Translations under genes and position numbers: made by a program
DNA from: JASJBU01 sp039714735
Lineage (GTDB): Bacteria > Pseudomonadota > Gammaproteobacteria > Chromatiales > Chromatiaceae
DNA: 64,000 nucleotides
Assembly (NCBI GenBank): GCA_039714735.1
Contig: JBDLIT010000005.1
Coordinates: 4,886 to 68,885, forward strand
Direction of reading: 5' to 3'
Shown: in pieces, positions 1 through 7,692 of the stretch
Numbering within the stretch: position 1 is the first letter of the stretch
Layout: each line of letters opens with the position of its first letter
Notes under the pieces: model-generated
What the model was told of the DNA's origin: nothing
Databases searched by the model: none
What the model saw: only the letters and a program-made list of their open reading frames with translations

Positions 1-561
1 TGAACCTTCCCCATGAAGTGGTCTGACCCGGCTCTCCACACGACCACGCTGAACCCGCAGGCGGGTATCGATCATGCCTGTCTCGCCAAAGGCAGACAAC
101 GTATCAAGGGTGATCTCACTCTGTGGCCCCATCAGTAGACGAGAACCATCAGCAAATCGAATGGAAACCACAGCCTGGGGCCCGGTTACGACCCGGTCAC
201 CTAACAGCAACGCATCTTTGCTCTCGAGAGTTGCTGGAACCTGGTTGCCTTCACGATAGAGATCAACCTCCCCGCGTAGAAAAACGATCTCTGCCCTGGC
301 CGGAGACTGTAACAACCATTCCAAAGGAATCCGGATCTCGGTGCCAACAGGAATCTCCCGGTCCTCTTCAATTTTATTATGTGCCTGCAGTTGCGCGGTA
401 GTGATCTCCGGCAACAGGAAACGCACACTGATGCCTGAAAGGGTCTCACCAGGCCGGATACGATAGACCCAGTCTTCCGCTTGCGACAAGGCCGGCAGGC
501 ATAGCAATGCCATCAGGAATAGAACCCAATAGCGAAAATAATACTGTTCTGGTTTTCGCAT
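1..561 (-). CDS. LysM-FecR domain protein, partial
   Basis: The reading frame opens with ATG at 561 and runs off the window edge without a stop, so 187 residues are visible. Residues 1-28 look like a signal peptide ending ALSQA. A LysM-like segment follows at about 31-78 (WVYRIRPGETLSGIS, then IPVGTEIRIP), then a FecR-type beta domain from about 85 (RGEVDLYREG, LLLGDRVVTG, SIRFADGSRL). LysM binds peptidoglycan glycans. FecR domains of this soluble type usually sit in periplasmic proteins of unknown ligand. It starts 26 bp after the response regulator gene on the same strand and is probably co-transcribed with it. The C-terminus is unseen, so the full architecture is unknown. Confidence 0.8.
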   Translation of the reverse strand, partial: MRKPEQYYFRYWVLFLMALLCLPALSQAEDWVYRIRPGETLSGISVRFLLPEITTAQLQAHNKIEEDREIPVGTEIRIPLEWLLQSPARAEIVFLRGEVDLYREGNQVPATLESKDALLLGDRVVTGPQAVVSIRFADGSRLLMGPQSEITLDTLSAFGETGMIDTRLRVQRGRVESRVRPLHGEGS

Positions 562-587
562 GATTCTCAATCAGACGCGATCTGGAT

Positions 588-1280
588 TTAAAGGTCAGAT
601 AGTTGCTCCAAGCGGTAACCCTGATGATAGATGGCCTTCAACCGCCAACCATTCTCAGGCACCAGACCCAATTTCCGCCTGAGTCGACTGATATGGGTAT
701 CCACGGTACGGGTTACCAATTCAGGGCCGAATCCCCAGATGCTCTCAAGCAGGTGATCACGGGATAACAGTCGCCCTACGTTGCTTAGCAGCATCCAGGC
801 CAGCTGGAACTCTTTTTCAGTAGTTTCTACAAGTTGGCCGGCCAGCAGTATCTGTTTCGTCTCCTTGTCCAGTTTCAGCCCATTGATTTCGAGGATCTCA
901 TTTCGGATACCATGTCCGACATGCCGCCTTGCCAGGGCTTTCACACGGGCCAGGGTCACCTCTTTTGAAACAGGCTTCGCCAGATAGTCATCCGCCCCCT
1001 TTTCCAGCGCCTCTACGATATCCGCTTCACTGTCTCGGTGCGTGATAAAGAATACCGGAGTATCCAGTTCGAGTTCATTGCGAATCCAGGTCAGCAGCTC
1101 AATACCAGAAGATTTCGGCAGCTCCCAATCCATGATCAGCAGATCGTAGCTCTCATGACGTAACTCTTTGGCGAATGAATCTGAATTATCAAAGGTATGG
1201 CACGCATGATCGTCAGATTCCAACCACTCTTTCAGCACACTTGACTGAACCGGATCATCTTCTAAGCAGGCAATACGCAT
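588..1280 (-). CDS. OmpR/PhoB-family response regulator
   Basis: This 230-residue two-domain DNA-binding response regulator has an N-terminal receiver with the acidic pocket D8/D9, phospho-acceptor D51 in LLIMDWELP, T80 and K102 in LAKPV. All key residues for phosphorylation are present. The C-terminal half is a winged helix of the OmpR type, with the typical RTVDTHISRLRRKLG recognition region. No histidine kinase gene is visible beside it. The next gene downstream is the LysM-FecR protein, so a role in envelope sensing is plausible but inferred. The target genes and the partner kinase cannot be read from the window. Confidence 0.93.
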   Translation of the reverse strand: MRIACLEDDPVQSSVLKEWLESDDHACHTFDNSDSFAKELRHESYDLLIMDWELPKSSGIELLTWIRNELELDTPVFFITHRDSEADIVEALEKGADDYLAKPVSKEVTLARVKALARRHVGHGIRNEILEINGLKLDKETKQILLAGQLVETTEKEFQLAWMLLSNVGRLLSRDHLLESIWGFGPELVTRTVDTHISRLRRKLGLVPENGWRLKAIYHQGYRLEQLSDL

Positions 1281-1327
1281 TGGTCAATACCTAGTTGTTC
1301 TCATGGATCAAAGCCGGTGAAAAAAAA

Positions 1328-1356
1328 GGCAGCGATACAATCAACGCATCGCTGCC
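1328..1356 (-). terminator. Rho-independent terminator of the OmpA gene
   Basis: A 9-bp perfect stem (GGCAGCGAT / ATCGCTGCC) with an 11-nt loop is followed on the minus strand by a run of seven T at 1327-1321. It lies 25 bp after the stop of the OmpA-family gene and before the response regulator gene, so it should separate the two transcription units. Confidence 0.85.
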
Positions 1357-1380
1357 TCTTCCACTACTTAAAGCAGCGCT

Positions 1381-2265
1381 CTACTTCACCTGAAGCTCAA
1401 CACGACGGTTGTTCGCTCTACCATCTGCGGTACTGTTATCCGCAATCGGCTGGGATTCACCCATACCTTTGGAAGAGAGTGAGCTGCCATCCACACCCTG
1501 GCTCACCAGGTAGTCGGCCACCGCCTGAGCGCGCTTCTCAGACAGTGCCTGGTTGTAAGCGGCTGCACCAGAAGAGTCGGTATGCCCGATGACCTGTATA
1601 CCACTAATGTCTGAGCGAGTCTTGAGAGAGGCCGCCACATCATCCAGGGTGCCTTTGGAGTCAGCCGTCAGCTCATTGCTGTTCAGCTCGAAGGTGACAT
1701 TCTTCAGAATAATCTGACTGGCGCATCCTTTGGAATCAACCTTCGCACCAGCCGGTGTTCCCGGACACTTGTCCGCATGGTCGGCTACGCCATCACCATC
1801 GGAATCCAACGCACAGCCATTGGCATCGACTTTGGCGCCGGCTGGGGTGCCCGGACACTTGTCGTCGCTGTCAACCACACCATCGCCATCGGAATCCAGG
1901 GCACAACCATCGGCATTAACCTTGGTGCCCTTCGGGGTATCGGGGCATTTGTCTTTGTCGTCAGTGACACCATCGCCATCGGAATCCAGGGCACAACCGT
2001 CGGCATCAACTTTGACGCCTTTCGGAGTGTCAGGACACTTGTCCATCGGATCAGCCACGCCATCGCCATCCGCATCACCATAGCAGGTCGGGTCAATCGG
2101 GTAACCGGGGTCACGATAGCTGGTTGTCCAGCATTCGCCATATCCAGTTCGAACCACACTGCCCTTGTCTGTACCCTCATGCAGGAAGCCCTTCTCGGCC
2201 ACTGCGGGCGCAGCAAGTATCATTGGCACCAATACCATCGCAAGTTTTTTCAATTGAGTCTGCAT
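1381..2265 (-). CDS. OmpA-family protein with thrombospondin type 3 repeats
   Basis: This 294-residue outer-membrane or periplasmic protein has a signal peptide at residues 1-23 (ending APAVA). A middle region carries about four copies of a 30-residue unit with the DxDGDGVxDxxDxCP calcium-binding pattern of thrombospondin type 3 repeats. The C-terminal OmpA peptidoglycan-binding domain covers about 185-294 (GHTDSSGAAAYNQALSEKRA, then ANNRRVELQV). No N-terminal beta-barrel is visible, so it is not a full OprF. It probably tethers the outer membrane to peptidoglycan through a calcium-stiffened stalk. It has its own terminator downstream. Confidence 0.93.
   Translation of the reverse strand: MQTQLKKLAMVLVPMILAAPAVAEKGFLHEGTDKGSVVRTGYGECWTTSYRDPGYPIDPTCYGDADGDGVADPMDKCPDTPKGVKVDADGCALDSDGDGVTDDKDKCPDTPKGTKVNADGCALDSDGDGVVDSDDKCPGTPAGAKVDANGCALDSDGDGVADHADKCPGTPAGAKVDSKGCASQIILKNVTFELNSNELTADSKGTLDDVAASLKTRSDISGIQVIGHTDSSGAAAYNQALSEKRAQAVADYLVSQGVDGSSLSSKGMGESQPIADNSTADGRANNRRVELQVK
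1731..2080 (-). repeat. In-gene tandem repeat, 90-bp period
   Basis: The block CATCRCCATCSGMATC recurs with its start at 1791, 1881, 1971 and 2061, an exact 90-bp period. It encodes the 30-residue thrombospondin type 3 units of the OmpA-family protein. The middle copies are almost identical at DNA level, which points to recent duplication or conversion and makes copy number likely to vary between strains. Confidence 0.9.
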
Positions 2266-2319
2266 GCCTACCTCCGGTTTGAATTTGCAAACAAAAATCT
2301 GATAAATCCGCCTAACACC

Positions 2320-3138
2320 TTAAGCAGCATCTTCCTTGAATAGGTGAAGATCCTGTTGCGGATAGGGGATACTAACACCTTCCTTATCAAAAGCAGCTTT
2401 AATCGCCTCCATTACATCAGCGCGAGTCGTCCAGTAATCTCCGGACTTGACCCATGGACGCACCGCAAAATCGACACTGCTAGCACCCAGCTCCAGGAGC
2501 ATGACTGTAGGTGCGGGAGTTTTCAGGATGGTATCATTGGCCGCCAGAACATCATTGATGATGTCACGCGCCTTCTTGATGTCATCATCGTATCCAATGC
2601 CGATGACCAGATCGATACGACGGGTTTCCCGGGTTGAGAAGTTGATGATGGTGCCGCCGTAGATCTGCGCATTCGGCATCGTAACTTCACGATTGTCACC
2701 CGTTTTCAACATCGTGTGAAAGATACGAATCTCTTCAACCACACCAGCAACGCCGCCGGCATCAATAAAGTCGCCCAGCTTGAAAGGGCGGAAGATGATC
2801 AGCATCACTCCCGCCGCAAAACTGGAGAGGGAGTCTTTCAATGCCAAGCCGACTGCCAAGCCGGCTGTAGCGAGAATGGCCATGGCAGATGTCGTATTGA
2901 CTCCAAGTTGTTCCAATGCCGCCAGGACAACGACCGCCAGAAGAGCCGCGTAGGCAATATTCCCGAGAAAGCTGACCAGCATCTGGTCGACTTTTCCCCT
3001 CGTCATCACCTTTTCCAAGGTTTTGGTCAAGAGGCGAGCAAGCCACTTACCAATGATGAACACCAGAAGCGCCAAGATAATTTTGGTGCCCCAAGGGATC
3101 AGATATGTATTTAGAATCGTATCAAGGGATATTTCCAT
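2320..3138 (-). CDS. MscS-family mechanosensitive channel
   Basis: At 272 residues this is close to E. coli MscS (286). Three N-terminal transmembrane segments are visible. TM1 is near residues 17-37. The pore-lining TM3 (about 86-125) has the Gly/Ala pattern AILATAGLAVGLALKDSLSS, and it is followed by FRPFKLGDFI, which leads into the beta domain. The remainder matches the cytoplasmic vestibule (EIRIFHTMLKTGDNREVTMPN). The family opens on membrane tension and releases solutes during hypo-osmotic shock. It sits between the OmpA gene and a GlsB-like gene on the same strand, all with envelope or stress themes, but co-transcription is not shown. Confidence 0.94.
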   Translation of the reverse strand: MEISLDTILNTYLIPWGTKIILALLVFIIGKWLARLLTKTLEKVMTRGKVDQMLVSFLGNIAYAALLAVVVLAALEQLGVNTTSAMAILATAGLAVGLALKDSLSSFAAGVMLIIFRPFKLGDFIDAGGVAGVVEEIRIFHTMLKTGDNREVTMPNAQIYGGTIINFSTRETRRIDLVIGIGYDDDIKKARDIINDVLAANDTILKTPAPTVMLLELGASSVDFAVRPWVKSGDYWTTRADVMEAIKAAFDKEGVSIPYPQQDLHLFKEDAA

Positions 3139-3185
3139 TGAGCTCTCCTTTGAGTCGTTGATTGTTTTAAATTATGTTTGCGAAT

Positions 3186-3431
3186 TCACAAACTATATTT
3201 AGCTAAGCCTATTGCAAACAGCGCTAGCATAGCGCTAATCGTTGCTGTGACAAAACCACCAAAAAATCCACTGATCTGTATTCCCAAAGCATGGAAGAGA
3301 TATCCTCCCAACAAAGCTCCGATGACCCCAACCAGCAGATTAATGACCAGCCCAATTCCGCCGCTGTTCATTATAAGGCCTGCCAACCATCCAGCAATCA
3401 GTCCAATAAAAAGTAAACCGAAGATGCTCAT
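3186..3431 (-). CDS. GlsB/YeaQ/YmgE-family small membrane protein
   Basis: This 81-residue, glycine-rich, very hydrophobic protein has three predicted membrane segments (GLLFIGLIAGWLAGLIM, LVINLLVGVIGALLGGYLF, GFVTATISAMLALFAIGLA). That matches the length and pattern of the GlsB/YeaQ/YmgE transglycosylase-associated family of general-stress proteins. I chose the ATG at 3431 over the longer frame from 3575 because AGGA lies 9 nt before it and the family is about 80 residues long. Its biochemical role is not established. Confidence 0.85.
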   Translation of the reverse strand: MSIFGLLFIGLIAGWLAGLIMNSGGIGLVINLLVGVIGALLGGYLFHALGIQISGFFGGFVTATISAMLALFAIGLAKYSL

Positions 3432-3607
3432 TCGGTGAAATCCTGTATTTTTTTCCCGCAGATAGGATAAATGAATTTGTACTGAATTCAGAAGCAGCAA
3501 GCTGTGAAGAATTGTGAACTGAGATACTATTGATCGACTATCATCACTGGCCCAATGGGTCACTGATGGTTTCATAACTCCGCCAAACCGAGGTCTTATA
3601 GAGACAT

Positions 3608-3922
3608 ATGTCCGTACTGATGGAATTCAGCATGTTCCCGATCGATCACGGTGAAAGCCTAAGCGCCGAGATAAGCGAGATCATAGACATGATTGGAAAA
3701 AGTGGTTATGACTACAAATTGACTGCCATGGGCACCATTATCGAAACTATCGATATAAAAGAAGCCCTTGAGCTGGTGGAGAAATCTTACAGAATCCTGG
3801 AAAAATACGACTGCCAGAGGATTTTTGCATCTATCAAGATGGACATCCGCAAGAGTCAATCCAATAGAATGACCCAGAAAATTCAATCTGTGGAAAGCAG
3901 AATTGGCGAGGTCAATAAATAA
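3608..3922 (+). CDS. MTH1187-family thiamine-binding protein
   Basis: This 104-residue protein of the MTH1187/YkoF-like ferredoxin-fold family begins MSVLMEFSMFPIDHGESLSA and carries the characteristic YKLTAMGTIIE strand. Family members form tetramers and bind thiamine or related pyrimidine compounds. They often stand alone, as here. The gene is divergent from the GlsB-like gene, with 176 bp between starts, and is followed by a decayed HugZ fragment. No THI-box riboswitch was recognised upstream, so regulation by thiamine is not shown. Confidence 0.85.
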   Translation: MSVLMEFSMFPIDHGESLSAEISEIIDMIGKSGYDYKLTAMGTIIETIDIKEALELVEKSYRILEKYDCQRIFASIKMDIRKSQSNRMTQKIQSVESRIGEVNK

Positions 3923-3980
3923 TTTAGGATGCTCGGCGCCTCTGCAGAGCGGAATTCCATCAGCCACACAGAGTAAGCAC

Positions 3981-4187
3981 ATGACATCTGTCAACACTCA
4001 GCTACAAACTGCACGCCGATTGTGGTTCGGCACATACCACGGAATGCTCTCAACACACTCCACGGCCCTGCCCGGTTATCCTTTCGGCTCTCTGGCGCCC
4101 ATTTGCCGGGATCATGACGGGCTGCCCATATTACTTCTCTCTCACCTGGCTCAGCATACTCAAAAAAGGAAGACTCGCCTATCCTGA
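3981..4187 (+). pseudogene. HugZ-type pyridoxamine-phosphate-oxidase remnant
   Basis: From ATG 3981 the frame encodes about 55 residues that look like the N-terminus of HugZ/CREG-type heme-utilisation flavoproteins (RLWFGTYHGMLSTHS, ALPGYPFGSLAPICRD, LPILLLSHLAQHTQ). The family then normally continues with a DPR...SLL segment and is several times longer. Here the frame degenerates right after HTQ, at a run of six A, and stops 7 codons later. Neither of the other two frames restores recognisable homology. I read it as a truncated gene remnant. An intact short protein is possible but less likely. Confidence 0.65.
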
Positions 4188-4327
4188 TCCTAGTCCTGCT
4201 GAACAAGATAACTCACGCATCTGTTATACCCATAATAAAATTAAGGTAGAAATACCTGACTATTTCGCATTAGTATTCGCTCATACTATTTCCTACTATT
4301 TTACTCGGGCATACTGGAGCAATATTA

Positions 4328-4627
4328 ATGAGCATTGAATTACCTGAACGGGACGGAGACGGATATCTCACCGACATGAGCCAATGGACCCCTGAAATAG
4401 CCAAAGCGATGGCTGATACAGATGACTTTGAACTCACCGATGAGCGCTGGGAGCAGATTGAAAAGGCGCGTGAATATTACGAAATACATAACGTAGTACC
4501 GCCGATCCGTAAATTTTCCAAATACCTTGGGGCTGACAAGAAGGAGATGTTCCAGTTGTGGCTCACCGGCCCCATGAAACCGATCACCAAGTATGGGGGC
4601 CTGCCGAAGCCGACAGGATGCGTCTAA
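4328..4627 (+). CDS. TusE/DsrC-like sulfur-relay protein
   Basis: This 99-residue member of the DsrC/TusE/DsvC family has the signature C-terminal arm GLPKPTGCV with the penultimate cysteine (Cys98, CysA). The second redox cysteine of true DsrC, 11 residues upstream, is Thr87 here (KPITKYGG). It should therefore carry persulfide on one cysteine only, as TusE-type sulfur carriers do, rather than form the trisulfide and disulfide used with DsrAB. No dsr, tus or rhodanese gene is adjacent, so the partner is unknown. The start codon is ATG at 4328. Confidence 0.9.
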   Translation: MSIELPERDGDGYLTDMSQWTPEIAKAMADTDDFELTDERWEQIEKAREYYEIHNVVPPIRKFSKYLGADKKEMFQLWLTGPMKPITKYGGLPKPTGCV

Positions 4628-4674
4628 CCACCCCAAAGGCGGAAAAATCCTTATACTGAATTTCCTATAAAGAT

Positions 4675-4697
4675 GATGGCCCGGTCTCCGGGCCATC
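4675..4697. terminator. Strong GC hairpin after the TusE-like gene
   Basis: A perfect 10-bp stem (GATGGCCCGG / CCGGGCCATC) with a 3-nt loop lies 47 bp after the TusE-like stop and 81 bp before the next start. A T-tract is lacking on the plus strand (AATCGG follows), so it may be a weak terminator or an mRNA 3-prime protecting hairpin. Confidence 0.5.
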
Positions 4698-4778
4698 AAT
4701 CGGAGCCGTGTCTCACTCTTTCCCGACCAGCTCTGCTTCAGATACCATACAGCCCAAAATCAAGCAGGGCAGAATTCC

Positions 4779-5978
4779 ATGACCAATCCAGCCATCCTGG
4801 GCACGTTGAACAATCTACATGAAATACAGGCCCAACTGTTGGAGTCTGTTTCTGAAACAGATGCATCCCATCAATTTCATCCGGAACTCGGCTCCCTCAA
4901 TTGGCTCTTCGGCTCGGGGATCTATCTGGAACTCTACTGGTTGCGTGAAATTCTTACCGGTGATAACGACCTATCCAGGCGAGTGAAGCACCTTTTTCAG
5001 CCCGGCGCATTGCCATTAAATGAACAGTGCGGGCAACTCCCCCCCAAAGATCATTTATTGAACTGGGGAGCGGAGGTCCGGGATGAACACCTCCTCAGGC
5101 TGGCCAATCCGGGGCTTCTTCCCAACCATGAACTACTCAAAAACGATCGTCTACAGTGGTTTATTCTTCAGGAGCAAGCCAAACTCTATGAGACGATGCT
5201 GCTTGTTCTCAACCAGCGCAGCACACAAATCACTGCCGAAGACTACCAGGTCCAGGCCCCGCTGGCGCCCAGTCCACCCAACTGGAAGACCAAAGAACTT
5301 TCACAAGGACATTATCGCATTGGCGCCCGCAATCAGCCCGCAGCTTACGATAATGAATTACCTCCCCAGGCAGTGCCGCTCAGCAGTTATCGCATCGCCC
5401 TGTCACCTGTCTCGAATAGTCAGTTTCTTGCTTTCATGGAATCTGCCGGGCATACAAACCCAGACCTCTGGACAGAAGCCGGGAGAACTTGGCGGCAACA
5501 GCATCAAACAACCCACCCAGAGTACTGGAAGCAAGACAAAGTCGGAAATTGGTATGCCCTCGGCATCAATGGCCCAGCTGACCTGCCTCCGGATGAACCT
5601 GTCTGTGGAATCAATCAGTATGAGGCCCAAGCTTATGCCGCATGGACCCACTCGCTGGGGGATGACTTTGCCGGGGCGATCTTACAACATGAATATCAAT
5701 GGGAAATGGCTGCACGTAGTGGGGTGATCAAAGACATTGGCAGAGCATGGGAGTGGTGCAGTAATAGCTTTCACCCCTACCCGGAATTCACCCCATTTCC
5801 GGACGAAAACGCTTCGATGGCTGATTTCAATGTAGAAAAAATGGTGCTTCGGGGAGGCGGCATACATACTCAACCTGTGCTACGCCGCCCCAGCATGCGG
5901 CATCGGGCTCAGGCGGCACAAAGGTTTCAGCTCAGTGGCTTACGGCTGGTCTTTCCTCCGAAACACAAATGGACCTAA
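4779..5978 (+). CDS. EgtB/SenA-like DinB-FGE protein lacking the iron triad
   Basis: The 399-residue protein has an N-terminal DinB-2-like helical domain (about 1-150) and a C-terminal formylglycine-generating-enzyme-type (SUMF1) domain from about 170 to the end (SPVSNSQFLAFMESAG, HEYQWEMAAR, RAWEWCSNSF, VLRGGGIHTQPVLRR, SGLRLVF). This is the architecture of the sulfoxide or selenoxide synthases EgtB and SenA. In those enzymes three histidines hold iron. By motif alignment the expected positions are Ser46 (FGSGIYLELYWLRE), Gln131 and Lys135 (QEQAKLYE). The protein is therefore probably not an ergothioneine or selenoneine synthase as such. No egtD or senB is nearby. Its function is unknown. 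Confidence 0.8.
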   Translation: MTNPAILGTLNNLHEIQAQLLESVSETDASHQFHPELGSLNWLFGSGIYLELYWLREILTGDNDLSRRVKHLFQPGALPLNEQCGQLPPKDHLLNWGAEVRDEHLLRLANPGLLPNHELLKNDRLQWFILQEQAKLYETMLLVLNQRSTQITAEDYQVQAPLAPSPPNWKTKELSQGHYRIGARNQPAAYDNELPPQAVPLSSYRIALSPVSNSQFLAFMESAGHTNPDLWTEAGRTWRQQHQTTHPEYWKQDKVGNWYALGINGPADLPPDEPVCGINQYEAQAYAAWTHSLGDDFAGAILQHEYQWEMAARSGVIKDIGRAWEWCSNSFHPYPEFTPFPDENASMADFNVEKMVLRGGGIHTQPVLRRPSMRHRAQAAQRFQLSGLRLVFPPKHKWT

Positions 5979-6089
5979 CAGGGAATTCACTTCACTAACC
6001 ATAGCTGAAACTCCCTCCCCGAGACTTAAGCGATTAAAGATTTCCTTTTCGATGCCTACAACCTGGTTAGGCACAAGCTGGAATCGTGT

Positions 6090-6326
6090 ATGGCTATAAA
6101 TTCAATAATGGGACCAGCAGTTCAGGGGATACAAAATGGTATCCACGGATTGCGTCGTGTTGCTTCAGAAATCGCCAGCAATCAAATAACCACCCCTGCC
6201 AAACCTACGGATCTCACCAGAGCGATGGTGGAGATGCAACAGCATTCCATACAGACCAAAGCCTCCATCAAGTCCCTGAAAAGCATCGATGGCGCCATAG
6301 GCACCCTGTTCGACGAGCGCGTTTAA
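6090..6326 (+). CDS. Small flagellar rod/hook-like protein
   Basis: This 78-residue protein has an N-terminus (IMGPAVQGIQNGIHGLRRVA) and a C-terminus (LTRAMVEMQQHSIQTKASIK, then DGAIGTLFD) that resemble the two terminal helices of flagellar axial proteins of the FlgB/C/E/F/G type. The whole central domain is missing. In the full-length family these helices form the coiled-coil core of rod and hook. No flagellar gene is near it in the window. It may be a stand-alone mini axial protein or a relic. The start is ATG 6090 with only a weak GGAA upstream. Confidence 0.6.
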   Translation: MAINSIMGPAVQGIQNGIHGLRRVASEIASNQITTPAKPTDLTRAMVEMQQHSIQTKASIKSLKSIDGAIGTLFDERV

Positions 6327-6404
6327 CGCGAAAATTTCACCCGGGAATCGGATGGTCGCTCAAATGTTTAGCGCATGGGGTGATTTTTTGGCTCAATACT
6401 TTGC

Positions 6405-7244
6405 TCAGACAAACCGCATCGACAGGTCGACCGCGGTGACATCCTTGGTTAAATTACCCACAGAAATATAATCGACTCCAGTCTCAGCAATTGGCCGGAT
6501 AGTATCAAGGTTGATCCCTCCCGACGCCTCCAGCAGGGCGGTTCCGGCATTCAGGCGAACAGCCTCACGTAGTTGATCCAGGGTGAAGTTATCGAGCAGA
6601 ACCCTTTTTGCGCCAGCCTCAAGCGCCTCACGTAACTCAACTAACGACTCGACCTCTATTTCAATGGAATCGACTTTTGGTAAGAGCGCTTGGGCAGCTG
6701 CCAAAGCTGCCGAAATCGAGCCTGCAGCAAGAATGTGATTCTCTTTGATCAAAATCGCATCATAAAGCCCCATGCGATGATTGAAACAGCCACCACAACT
6801 CACTGCATATTTCTGCTGCAACCTAAGCCCGGGGAGGGTCTTACGGGTATCCAAAACCTTGGCCGATGTTCCTGACACTTTGTTGGCATACACCCTTGCC
6901 CGGGTTGCCGTCCCTGACAGGGTCTGGAGATAGTTAAGTGCAGTGCGTTCTCCACTCAACAGGGCCCGGGTATTCCCCTCGAGACTGCAAATCAATTGCC
7001 CAGGATTGATTGCATCACCATCTTTTCCCTGCCAATGTATTTTTACCCCTGGGTCCAGCTGACAAAAGACCTCGTCAAACCACGCCACACCGCACAAGAT
7101 CGCCTTTTCCCTGCAGGTCACCTCAACCTTGGAACACTCATCGTCATCGATCAGTGTTGCAGTGAGATCACCCGGCCCGAGGTCTTCCGCCAAGGCATCT
7201 TGTATCTGGCTGGTGATGAATTGAGATTCCGGCAACTCTGGCAT
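6405..7244 (-). CDS. nadC: Nicotinate-nucleotide pyrophosphorylase (quinolinate PRTase)
   Basis: This 279-residue enzyme condenses quinolinate with PRPP to nicotinate mononucleotide, CO2 and PPi in de novo NAD synthesis. Family motifs are visible: EDLGPGDLTA near the N-terminus, LDTRKTLPGLR, KYAVSCGGCFNHRMGLYDA, IKENH, IEIEVE and LLEASGGI. Its length equals that of well-studied type II PRTases. The start codon overlaps the stop of the FKBP gene by one base (TGATG), so translation is probably coupled. nadA and nadB are not in the window. Confidence 0.97.
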   Translation of the reverse strand: MPELPESQFITSQIQDALAEDLGPGDLTATLIDDDECSKVEVTCREKAILCGVAWFDEVFCQLDPGVKIHWQGKDGDAINPGQLICSLEGNTRALLSGERTALNYLQTLSGTATRARVYANKVSGTSAKVLDTRKTLPGLRLQQKYAVSCGGCFNHRMGLYDAILIKENHILAAGSISAALAAAQALLPKVDSIEIEVESLVELREALEAGAKRVLLDNFTLDQLREAVRLNAGTALLEASGGINLDTIRPIAETGVDYISVGNLTKDVTAVDLSMRFV

Positions 7245-7588
7245 CAGTTGATCGCGAGCAGTTCAACATCAAACACCAAGGTCGCATTGGCGGGTATCAC
7301 ACCGCCAGCACCTGCCGCCCCATAACCCAATTGCGGTGGAATGGTTAGCTTACGCTTGCCTCCAACCTTCATGCCCTGAACCCCTTCATCCCAACCCCGA
7401 ATCACCATGCCTCTGCCCAGCATGAAGGTAAAGGGCTCATTCCGATCCACCGAAGAATCAAACTTACTGCCGTCCGTAAGCCATCCGGTATAGTGCACAG
7501 ACACACTCTGGCCAGCCGTTGCTACATCACCATCACCTGCAGCCAGATCCTCATACTTCAGGCCTGTATCAGTGATTTTTTCACTCAT
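7244..7588 (-). CDS. FKBP-type peptidyl-prolyl isomerase
   Basis: This single-domain FKBP of 114 residues catalyses cis-trans isomerisation of prolyl bonds and is likely cytoplasmic, since no signal peptide is seen. Conserved active-site stretches include VSVHYTGWLTDGSKFDSS, GWDEGVQGMKVGGKRKL and LGYGAAG, with VFDVELL at the end. I preferred the ATG at 7588, preceded by GGAG at the right distance, over the TTG 12 bases upstream. It lies 104 bp after the DUF1631 gene and is translationally coupled to nadC. Confidence 0.94.
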   Translation of the reverse strand: MSEKITDTGLKYEDLAAGDGDVATAGQSVSVHYTGWLTDGSKFDSSVDRNEPFTFMLGRGMVIRGWDEGVQGMKVGGKRKLTIPPQLGYGAAGAGGVIPANATLVFDVELLAIN

Positions 7589-7692
7589 GAGATACTCCAA
7601 TAATGACTCATACGGTCCTGCCGGGGCAAAACCAGATAAACAGAAACAGGTAGTTTAATCCTACTCGACAGAGAGTCAACGCGAGGGGAAAC

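Noticed and set aside
1731..2080. Regular short repeats that could suggest a CRISPR array
   Set aside because: The 90-bp period is continuous coding sequence for thrombospondin type 3 units. There are no unique spacers and no cas genes.
4114..4338. 74-codon plus-strand frame overlapping the TusE-like start
   Set aside because: It continues one frame of the decayed HugZ region, shows no homology and would overlap the true TusE-like start codon.
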